64,000 nucleotides of DNA from Branchiostoma floridae (taxonomy: Eukaryota; Chordata; Leptocardii; Amphioxiformes; Branchiostomatidae), in contig NC_049991.1 of the NCBI RefSeq assembly GCF_000003815.2, positions 5,856,110 to 5,920,109 on the forward strand, written 5' to 3'. The position numbers and the translations under genes were made by a program. This document shows positions 55,815 through 64,000 of the stretch, piece by piece (within the stretch, counting starts at the first letter, position 1; each line of letters starts with the position of its first letter). The notes under the pieces were generated by a model. That model was not told the DNA's origin. It saw only the letters and a program-made list of their open reading frames with translations, and ran no database searches.

Positions 55815-56644
55815 TAAACTTGTAACTGTGAAAAGAGAGAAATGTCAATACATAGTAATCATATAAATTGTCACCTAGCAACTTGTTTGGAACTGTAATG
55901 AGCATTTTCGCTTTAAGATTTTTTAAAAACTGTCTCTCTTTAACCTCTGCTTGGACATGTCTTATTGACAGCACAGGTGCAAGCCAGCCCTGGGCTCCTG
56001 CGCTAACCCAGCCTTGACTCGTCTGCGGGAAAGCAAAAAGCAGCTGATGTTTGGTGATCGCTATCCACACAAAAATAAACTGTCTTGAAAACACGATTTT
56101 ATCGCAGACACTCGTCTGTCCTTGGTTCTGAGCGCCAAAATCAAAACTGTTCATGGTGACGGGGTTTGAAAACTTACACACAAGTTTTTGACACGTGTCA
56201 CAGTTGCCACAGTTCACACTACCAAAGGATTAAAATGTCCTTGACATGCCAGTCGTTTGAATCACAATAGGCCTAAGGGAACAGGCCGATGTGGCCTTGA
56301 ATACCAGTGGGTATGTGTTGCTTAGAACTGCTGAGCTTGTTTTAAAAGACTAGTATAGTTACTGATTTACGCTTGAAGATAGACGTTTTCCTTAACCAAC
56401 TACATCGTTATCGACGTTTGACTTGTCCCTTTTGATTAATGGAAAGAATTTGAAAATTTATTGCTGGGTATAACTTCTCAACAATTAAGTCGCTTCAAGT
56501 GTGTGTTTGTGTGTGTTTTCAACACGATTTGGATATAAGGTACCTACTCTCTGTCCTTCATTAGGTGAAAGACGTGTGTGTGTGTGTGAATGTATGTGTG
56601 TGTGACTTTGTGTGAGTGTGTGTTTGTCGTTAATAAAAACAAGT
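55815..56644. other. Gene-free stretch with GT microsatellite
   Basis: Only a GT/GTGTGA-rich run at 56497-56625 stands out. Confidence 0.5.
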
Positions 56645-57531
56645 TACGAGGGGTGATCAATAAGTTCTCGGCCTCACCAAGAAATAACAAGCACAACTCA
56701 GATTTTCAGGCACAACTTCATAGTATGAAGTCTTTTATCAATACCCTCCAAATTTCAAATCATTGGAGTCATTACTTTACAGGCACTCGTTTTTCCTAAA
56801 TTAGAAGGTAAGTGGCGAGAAAAAAAGTGGTATGAATTGTGATCAGACATGTGTGGGTCTAGTTCCCCATGCCATGAATTAACAAAAGACATTGTCAAAA
56901 TGATTGATAATGATTCTCTTCCTATTTCAAGCAAAAAGAATTGGGTTTCTAACTTCCAGCAGTGCAAATTGACCCACACACTCAGGTCAGGTCAATTGTC
57001 CACGTTTTTTTTTCCTTCTCCCTCACCTAACGTTACTGGGTGTCGCCTGCTAAGTAATGATCACACTAATTTGAATTTTGGTACATATTTATATGAGACT
57101 TTATACTTGACATCTATGCTTCGAAATCTGAGCTGTGCTAATTATTTCTCGGTTAAGGCGAGGACTTACTGATAACCCCACGTACATGTATAAAGTCTTA
57201 TATAAATGTGTACCAAAATTTAAATTATTGTGATCATTATGTTGCAGGCGACACCCAGTTACGTTAGGTAAGGGATAACGAAGAAAAAGGTGGACAATTG
57301 ATCTGCAACCTGAAGTGTGAGGTCAAATTGTCTGATCACACTTCACCCTTCTTTCTCTCCCCACTTACCTTCTAATTTAGAAAAAACGAATGCCTGGAAA
57401 GTAATGACTCCAATGATTTGTAATTTGGAGGATATTGATAAAAGACTTCATACTTTGAAGTTGTGCCTGAAAATCTGAGTTGTGCTTGTTATTTCTTGGT
57501 GAGGCCGAGAACTTATTGATCACCCCTCGTA
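56645..57531. mobile_element. Mariner-like giant palindrome, 887 bp
   Basis: The ends TACGAGGGGTGATCAATAAG and its reverse complement pair, and pairing continues inward for at least 160 bp. Further inverted pairs nearer the centre flank 56990-57300. A third, inner copy of the terminal sequence lies at about 57118-57190 (AATCTGAGCTGTGCTAATTA ... ACTTACTGATAACCCC). TA is at both ends. The terminal TACGAGGG with TCAATAAG is mariner-like. There is no transposase. Confidence 0.85.
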
Positions 57532-57940
57532 TGTCATTTCGTCACCATTTGGGCTCAAAAGCTAACCGTTTCTTTCTTTTGCCATCCCGTACCAACGTAC
57601 CAGGAAAAAACAGCAAAGAAACGCACAGGGGAGGTAACGTATTATTAGTATCAATGGCAAAGGTCATAACTAAATGACAAGACCGGAAGAATTAGAATTC
57701 GGTCTTCAAACTTCAGACTTATTGCCACCACTAGGCCAATAATTTAGGCCTGGTTGTATCAAAATGTAGTCACTCCTTCTGTGCAGATAGGTTTTATCTT
57801 CTCAAAACACCCTTCTTCGCACTTTCTATCTAATGTTTAGAAGCCGCATGGGTACATAAGGTTATCCACCATGGTTCCAGACTAGGGTCATCGTCAGTAT
57901 TAGCTTTTGTCTTCGCCCTTCCAACTTAGCCAACCGCGGT

Positions 57941-58375
57941 GATTTCGCCTGACTGAATCCTTCGGGAGGAGGGGGGCGGACGGCTGCGAAATTCACTCGG
58001 GGTATGTTAGGCCTCACGCCAAAGAGCTGGTTTTTGTGGGCCCTGACAACAGTCCGTGTGATTTCGGCTGACTGAATCTGATTTAAGACGGCCTTCGGGG
58101 AAGAGTGTGGCGGACGGAGGAAAAATTACCTCTGGGGTATGTTAGACCTGATACCGAAGAGCTGGCTTGTTGGGCCCTAACAACAGTCCGTGTGATTTCG
58201 GCTGACTAAATCTGATTTAGGACGGCCTTCGGGGAAGAGGGCGGCGGACGGAGGCAAACTTTCCTCGGGGGTATGTTAGACCCGGTACCGAAGAGCTGGC
58301 TTGTTGGGTCCTAGCAACAAGCGGATTCCAGGTTTACAAATAAACATTCTTATTCTTATTATTCTTATGTTTACT
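57941..58375 (+). mobile_element. LINE 3' end with three tandem units and simple-repeat tail
   Basis: GATTTCG.CTGACT.AAT starts at 57941, 58060 and 58194. Each unit contains GGGGTATGTTAG and GAAGAGCTGG. It ends TTTACAAATAAACATTCTTA followed by TTATTCTTA units, a usual LINE 3' terminus. No coding part is present. Confidence 0.6.
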
Positions 58376-59510
58376 TCACTGTTACTTCAATCATATCAAA
58401 TTAGAAAAAACGCCATTTCCTTACTCATCAAATGCAGATCAGTGAGATCATACCATAATAAATAACCCATTACCGACTTAAGACTGAAACACCAGAACGA
58501 CAAGTATTTGGTCCACAAACTGCAATTTATTGCCACCTTGTTGAATAAGAATATACAACATGAAAATTAAGAGAATTAGCAAATACTTCTCTCCAGATAG
58601 TGTCGATTTTGCATGTTCCTCACAACATTCTTGCTTCATGTCAGCGTATTCACTTGCTCTAATTATAGTCTTTTAGACAGCATTTGTACGTATAGACCAC
58701 ACACTTGAATCCATTCATATTCAAACTCAAGTCGAAGTTGTTTAAGCTATACTGCAAGATCTCTATCGCGTTAAATTAAAATCATGTCATCTTCACTTTT
58801 AATGAAATTCTAGATAAACTGCAAGAGAAAAATATGCTTTTCTAATGTGATATACATGTAGGTCTTGCAAAAACTAAAGGAAAACTAAATACTGAAAGCA
58901 CTCAAAGGATGTTTTTGTAAGTAAACTGTTATAAGCTAGTAAACTGTTTTTGATCAATGATATTCTACAAGATATACTAAACGTTCTAAAATCAACAAGT
59001 ATATATATGTGATACCCTAAACACCAAATTTTATCCAGCTTTTGAAACGTTAAAGCAAGTCAAAGTCAAAGCCATTCTTGTTAGGTGGCTGTGCCACTTT
59101 TGTACATGTGTTTTTAAAACTTCTAGCAGTGTAGCTTTTTATCTCAATGAAATTTGATTGTTAAATAAATGAATGCTGCAACCTTTTTAAAGTTAGCACT
59201 ATGTAGGAAGTGAAGACTTGGGTCGACTGACATAAAGGTTTTCCGTAAAGTTATAGAATTGAATTGACTTTTTTTATCATAATCTTCTGACATTTCTTGA
59301 ACATTATGTTTTACTAGTGGAAAAAAAAACTCTTTCATCCTTTTGCATTTACATACATCCGTTCTTGTATCTCAGTTTCACTTGCTACAATGTACCGCTA
59401 TTCCACAGTTTGTGTTAGGACCATTTTCCCCCACAACCCACCATCATTTTTTTTTTTGGTACCGACAACAGGTCAAGACCTCTCCCTATCCTTTTATCAG
59501 ACCTCGATAC

Positions 59511-59897
59511 ACACCTTTCTCACGCGGCAGCCATGATAGATCCACAGCGAGGCCAATGTGGCAAACAAAAGACCCTTCATTATTATTTGCAATTTAAGCA
59601 ACGATAGCATGGAAATTAGAAATCGACCAATAAGAGAATGGCTACATGTCCGTCAAATATTTGCATTATTATGTTTTTAATTTGCATCTGTTAAGGGATA
59701 GTCTATGCTACTCTAAATTGCTACATCTTTCGTTGCATAACACTAGTTATGATATTCATCATTTGATTCTATATTGTCAAATCTGTGTGACGGTTTTGGG
59801 GAAAACTAAATGGGAGCTGACTTTAGAAATAAAGTTTGTCTGTTTGTCTCATTGAAGTCATTTTCGATCTATCATGGCCGCCGCGTGAGAAAGGTGT
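59511..59897. mobile_element. Inverted-repeat element, copy 2 (387 bp)
   Basis: Same ends as 28892-29291 (ACACCTTTCTCACGCGGC ... GCCGCGTGAGAAAGGTGT). The right flank is a short CTTGT tandem run. The internal sequence is inverted relative to copy 1 (shared CATCTTTCG/CGAAAGATG block), so the two copies are in opposite orientation. Confidence 0.9.
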
Positions 59898-60455
59898 CTT
59901 GTCTTGTCTTGTCTTGTGGGAGTACATTTTGCAATGTTAGACAAGTTAGAAGGTGATTATCAAAGGGCTTGTCATTGTAGCCAATTTAGTATCGTTTAAA
60001 AGTAAGATGCTAGCTTCATATTGATGCAGGCGAAATATATCTTCATTGAATCAATTTGAGATTGTTGGGATGTTAACCAAAATCTATTCTGTAGATATTA
60101 ACACCAATGTTTGATAGTTTTCAGAATTGAGATCCCAGTACTGTAAGATGCCTGTAATGTACATTAGTTTAACTACATTACTGGTATCTTAATAACGGGT
60201 TGTATTTTCTTTAGCATTGCACTCCTGAACTCACAAGTTAAGACCCGCATTCATTCTAGATGAGGCCCCTATTCCAAAAGCTCAAACAGGTACGTTTACG
60301 ATTCTAAACACTGAACGTTTCCTTTTGTTTGAAAAAAAACCCACGTCGGACTCCATTTTAACCTCATTGCTGTCGACACCGCTAACTATTTTAGAAGATA
60401 TGTTTTAAAACATACATTGGATGCAATTTATTGCCATACTCCCGCCAAAGAGGCA

Positions 60456-60680
60456 AAGTAGTGTGCAAGAAATTAAAAATGGAGTGTCAGATACACTGAA
60501 GGCACCAAAAGAACAGCCTCTAGTTTAAAAGATCAGAAAAGATTACCATTATGATACTTAATAAAGGAGGGCACAGTAGTGTGCAAGAAATGGAATATCA
60601 GACACACTGAAGGCACCAAATGAGCAGCCTCTAGTTCAGAAGATCAGAAATACCAATATGATACTTGATAAAAGAGGGAG
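60456..60680. repeat. Tandem duplication of about 110 bp
   Basis: AGTAGTGTGCAAGAAAT, CACTGAAGGCACCAAA and CAGCCTCTAGTT.A.AAGATC occur twice in order. One copy has a small deletion. Confidence 0.9.
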
Positions 60681-61192
60681 AAGAAAAGGCAAGTATCTGT
60701 TGAGGCAACATAGATTTTACGAAATATTCCCCCCTGATCTAGAGCTGGTTATTGTTTGATGTATTTGACATATACAATAATACATATTTCTATAGTTAAC
60801 ATCATCAGTACTGCAGTCACATGCTTAGTTTCCTTTTTGAACTCTCAGCAGTTTTTGATTTAGAGTTGCCAGGGTGGTGTGGGGGTGGGGTGGGGGTCGA
60901 TGTATTCAGAGTGGTCATCGGGTCCTGAATACACAGTGTGTTCATCAAAGGCTTTAAAAAAATGTACAAATGAACAAAACTTGTTGCATATCATTAGGTT
61001 AAAAAGTGTGCAAAGTTTAATTCCTGTTGGTCAAAGTGAAATTAGTTTTTGAAAGCCTTTTACGAACTCACCGCGTATTGGGGACCCTGATAGAAACTTT
61101 CGGAAGTTCAAAAGTATAGGGAATTTATGGATATGTCTACGTTTAAATTTACGTCTTCTACAGTAACCACAAGGGGGCAGGCGAAATCTTAA

Positions 61193-61554
61193 AGGCAACC
61201 TAAGCCATATCACATTGTTAAAAGTGGAAATATTATGAATAAGGCAGTCTGTATAATATTGACATCTAATGCACTATTTTAGCACGTTTACATCATTATT
61301 TCATAAATTGAGCCGATAAAAACAGCGCGGGATCGGAATGAATTGCACAAGGATTCCAGATCAAGTCCTTATTTTGGGGGGGTACAATAATAAGGAATAT
61401 CCTCGTGCAACTTGTCTCTGGGCTGTTTTTAACCGCTCAAAGTATCAAATTATGATGTAAATGTGAGAATACAGTGCAGTAGATGTCAATAGCATGCAGA
61501 TTGCCTTATTCAGAATATTTCCACTTTGACGCTGTAATATTGCTTAGGTTGCCT
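61193..61554. mobile_element. TTAA-flanked foldback element, 362 bp
   Basis: TTAA occurs at 61189-61192 and 61555-61558. The ends AGGCAACCTAAGC and GCTTAGGTTGCCT are perfect. Imperfect pairing (GTGGAAATATT.TGAATAAGG, TGACATCTA.TGCACT) continues for most of the length. There is no coding capacity. It lies just downstream of the lectin gene. Confidence 0.92.
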
Positions 61555-61558
61555 TTAA

Positions 61559-61669
61559 TTGAACTACCCTCGTTAGGCACACCAGGTTGACTTTCATTGG
61601 ACAATTCCACCAGTTGCAGAGCGCTTCAAGTGATGAACAGCGCTGCCTCTTCTCAGCTTCGAATTCAGC
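61559..61669 (-). other. Possible 3' untranslated exon of the lectin gene
   Basis: A TTTTGCAG acceptor precedes 61669. A GTAAGT donor sits three bases after the stop codon at 61969. Splicing the two would place a last, untranslated exon here, ending near ATTAAA (minus strand, 61554-61559) at the border of the foldback element. Confidence 0.35.
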
Positions 61670-61968
61670 CTGCAAAATGAAACACCAATTAGTAACAACC
61701 AGATCCAAGCGAGTTAACACTGCTTTAAATTTAACATATGTATCCATTTTTGCTGTCAACTTTCCTGTGGTATACGTAGCTCTTCAAATGGCACTAAATT
61801 TTCCTGATATGCAAGCGATATAACCTTACGTAAACATTGTGTTTGGAAGATGATCTCACACTTTCACATCTATCAATAAAAAAATATCATTGTACTTAGT
61901 ATTTGGAACAGACAGGTATCATAACAATTATTAAAACCCTTCTTTCATCGTCCCTTACAACTTACCAG

Positions 61969-62060
61969 TTATCCTTCATAGCCGTCCATCCAAGCCTCCA
62001 TGCTTTCGTCCTGGAACTCAGCAGCTGCATTTGTTTCGCCATCGTTCTGGACCTCAGATG
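61969..62060 (-). CDS. Last coding exon, acidic C-terminus
   Basis: The TTTTCTAG acceptor is phase 1. It reads SEVQNDGETNAAAEFQDES, then MEAWMDGYEG and TAA at 61969-61971. Confidence 0.78.
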
Positions 62061-64000
62061 CTAGAAAACAAAGGACTTGTGATCTACTTGTATTTTCGAT
62101 TCTCTTGCCAATACATTTGCAACAAGGCTAGTTATGAAACAATTCTATGAACTGTATACCACAACTACTATCTTAACTATCGGACGGCCAGTATTGAAAG
62201 TTAGCATTTCATGGGGATTTGATTTTTTTCCAAATACTTTTTGTAATAGTTTGCAGTTTCGTCTATAGTAAAACTTTGTTTACCGGGATCCTCTTCCTCA
62301 TCGGCCGGTTCCTGACAGGTCCACAGTTCGTCTTGGTCCTTGATTGGGTCTTCTTTTCCATCCTTTCCACAAATCACCTCGAAGCACACCTCTTCATTCT
62401 GTTGACAGGCGCAGTTCTTCTTTGTCTCTCCAGTCTCATCAGATACCCAGTTGTCTCCCTCCTGTATTGACACAGCAATACGTTTGTATGTGCATGTTAA
62501 TGCAAGTTTTTGTGTGAAAATGACAACAATACACAGGCACGGTATTGAATGCAATAGAAATTGCTTAAGAAATTGCAGGAGAAAAGTCAAGCAATGAAGT
62601 GAATATTACTAGATTAGTAACACTACTACTCTAGTCACCCATCTTATGTTTGTGAAACATAAGATGGGTGACTAGAGTCAGATGGGAATCTTCTTTATCT
62701 GCATGTTGTAACTGCCGCACTAGTGTACACTCTTACCTGATGTTCTCCACAACCCTGGCTAGTCAGATAGGAATCTGCTTTATCTACGTACATGCAGTTA
62801 CTGCCGCACTAGTGTACGTGTACACACTAACCTGATGTTCTCCACAACCCTGGCTCTCGGTATCACGCACTTCATTTGTCCTCTTTCTGTTCACCGTAGC
62901 TGGAAAATAGAATTTTGATTTGCATTTCTCTCTGTCTGTTTGTGTTCCAGTTTGGCTTCCTTTTTCCCCCCTCTCTCCATTCGACTTTTGAGTCGGCAAT
63001 AATGATTGAAGAAAACTCAGAAAAACCGACGATTACATTTGCTTTACATACCTGCGTAGACTTCGATTTCGCAGATAGTCAGTATACGGCCGTGTCCAGG
63101 CAGACGGATCCCCACATATCGTCCTCTCAGCCCGTTGCAGTTGATGGCGTCCTTGTTCTTACCAGCGGGGATGACGTGATGTCCGCCGCAGCGTGGGTTA
63201 CGCTCTACGTTTGCGTCGTTTCCAATGTGGACGTCGAAGCCGTGAAGTCGCTCTCTGCAACAGTCGGCGCGGTTGACGACGACCACCCACTGGACACTAA
63301 CCTGACGGGTACCGAGGTCCACTTGCAACCAAGGATTTGACTGTGCCGGAGTGTGGGTGCAGCACTGGCTACCCCAGTTCGGGTCCCTGCAACCGTCAGT
63401 CGCTCGGGAGGCAAACCCGTTCCATGCGACAGCCGACTGGACAGTTGGCTTTCCAAGCGCCAAGTTTGGAGCTTCGAGAGAATAAACAGGATAAAGTAAG
63501 ACAAATATAAAGAAAAGACGACAACAGAATACAACTGTGGTCAGTTCAAAGGTCAGTTTAAATAAGACCAAAAAATTTTACAAAAAGTTTTCTTCCAACA
63601 CAAAAGAATACACGTATCGAACTTTTCACGATTACTGTCGTCTTCTTCAGGATCAATACTGATGACTTATCCCTTCAGAATGCAAACTCGTGAGAGTTAC
63701 TCACGTGATCTTTAAAGTGGTGATCTTGAGTATATGTGACGTCAGCAACTGGTCAAACGTTGTAACAAAGTTGAACCGTTGTATATATATTTGTCATTGT
63801 TATCATAATTAGAATGCCTGTCTGTATCTGACTTACTCACCTGCATACACCTCCACTTCACACAATGTCAGGACTCGGCTCTTCCCCGGCAGTCTGATGC
63901 CCACGTACCTGCCCCTCATCCCGCGGCAGTGGACAACATGCTCGTACTCAGCGGGAGGAAAGTGGTGATGGCCGCCACAGGTCGGGTTTCTAACATGTCA
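61969..64000 (-). CDS. F-type lectin (fucolectin-like) multidomain protein, 3' part
   Basis: Exons read on the minus strand are 64000(partial)-63841, 63471-63052, 62899-62832, 62461-62284 and 62060-61969 (stop). The phases are 1, 1, 0 and 1, and every junction fits. The 63471-63052 exon is a complete F-type lectin domain of 140 residues, including the conserved His, the R.D followed by adjacent cysteines and a second Arg. In the eel family prototype these bind fucose. The next domain upstream is cut by the window edge. After the lectin domains come a short linker, a cysteine-bearing segment (CACQQNEEVCFEVICG) and a very acidic C-terminus. Such lectins are secreted and recognise fucosylated glycans on microbes or host surfaces. 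The signal peptide and any earlier domains lie beyond the right edge. Confidence 0.85.
62284..62461 (-). CDS. Cysteine-bearing acidic segment exon
   Basis: The exon is 178 nt, phase 0 in after AATACAG and phase 1 out at GTAAAC. It reads EGDNWVSDETGETKKN, then CACQQNEEVCFEVICG, LWTCQEPADEEED and P. Five cysteines fall within about 40 residues. No domain family was recognised. Confidence 0.8.
62628..62678. repeat. Perfect 24-bp hairpin with 3-base loop
   Basis: 62628-62651 and 62655-62678 are exact reverse complements (ACTCTAGTCACCCATCTTAT...). It lies in an intron of the lectin gene. Confidence 0.97.
62737..62760 (-). pseudogene. Duplicated 3' end of the linker exon
   Basis: 24 bases identical to the end of the exon at 62832-62899 (AGCCAGGGTTGTGGAGAACA) with a GTAAGA donor, within an intron duplication of about 85 bp (62679-62760 against 62763-62851). 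It has no acceptor of its own. Confidence 0.75.
62832..62899 (-). CDS. Linker exon after the lectin domain
   Basis: The exon is 68 nt, phase 1 in after TTTTCCAG and phase 0 out at GTTAGT (a non-consensus +3 to +5 region). It encodes TVNRKRTNEVRDTESQGCGE and HQ. The basic NRKR could be a proprotein cleavage site (inference). Confidence 0.75.
63052..63471 (-). CDS. Complete F-type lectin domain exon
   Basis: The exon is 420 nt, phase 1 on both sides. It opens APNLALGKPTVQSAVAWNGF, followed by TDGCRDPNWG and CCTHTP with the ligand-site His. WLQVDLG leads to NRADCCRERLHGFDVHIGN, where R.D, the vicinal cysteines and the final R match the family's fucose site. RNPRCGGHH follows, and the end is GRYVGIRLPG...LTICEIEVYA. 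The His to first Arg spacing is 27 intervening residues, one more than in the eel protein as I recall it. The domain appears functional. Confidence 0.93.
63841..64000 (-). CDS. Second F-type lectin domain, partial at window edge
   Basis: It reads NPTCGGHHHFPPAEYEHVVH, then CRGMRGRYVGIRLPG and LTLCEVEVYA to a GTGAGT donor, phase 1. This is the C-terminal part of a domain parallel to 63052-63471. Read to the edge, the frame meets TGA at 63998-64000. Either this domain is split by an intron (a TTAG acceptor ends at 63990), or it is broken, or the assembly has an error. Confidence 0.8.

Noticed and set aside
55711-56217. 168-codon minus-strand frame
   Set aside because: Composition is not coding-like, it overlaps the interspersed repeat tail at its 3' end, and no homologous domain or splice context is seen.

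Overview
The window looks like gene-poor, repeat-rich invertebrate deuterostome DNA. It is most likely from amphioxus (Branchiostoma, a cephalochordate). This rests on short 1-1 phase sushi exons amplified in tandem, F-type (fucose-binding) lectin exons with intact ligand motifs, tRNA-derived SINEs of the kind seen in basal deuterostomes, many small terminal-inverted-repeat elements, and small exons in long introns. The species is inferred. No search was run.

Four exon-intron models, all on the minus strand, could be built by reading splice sites and matching phases. (1) 6952..4533 is a complete gene for a secreted protein of about 367 residues: an N-terminal hydrophobic segment, nine consecutive arginines, then five six-cysteine sushi-like domains. 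It has a TATA-like box and a polyadenylation signal. A truncated sushi exon inside it records an unequal duplication. (2) 27742..18721 is an unrecognised gene in which a two-exon module of about 70 residues (PIW... KYVPYKNK... ASNC / Y.G... IVK) occurs twice with identical intron phases. It ends in an acidic, helical-looking tail. (3) From the right edge down to 61969 lies the 3' part of a gene with at least two F-type lectin domains (one complete) followed by a cysteine-bearing acidic tail. (4) Two isolated minus-strand exons were also found: a signal-peptide start exon at 39099..39036 and an internal exon at 50088..49943. One weaker plus-strand exon candidate lies at 24110..24170.

Most of the rest is repeats. 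106-3690 and about 7080-16150 are diverged tandem segmental duplications carrying recurrent short motifs. Families of small transposons are scattered through the window, several with readable target-site duplications: TTAA elements with G-tracts inside the ends (42723-43670 and relatives), a TTAA foldback (61193-61554), two foldbacks with 9-bp duplications (31587-31690 and 44281-44477), a TA-flanked 1.95-kb element (45931-47883), a large mariner-like palindrome (56645-57531), and two copies of a 390-400 bp element (28892-29291 and 59511-59897). A minisatellite of about 95 units of 23 bp fills 36700-38881. A gag-like retroelement fragment (54024-55591) sits inside another repeat and is flanked by a 23-bp direct repeat. 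An assembly gap of exactly 100 N lies at 52106-52205, inside an inverted-repeat element.

The three better-supported genes do not form a pathway. Two are secreted, lectin- or complement-control-like proteins of the sort that expand in amphioxus innate immunity. The unrecognised duplicated-module gene is the best candidate here for something undescribed.
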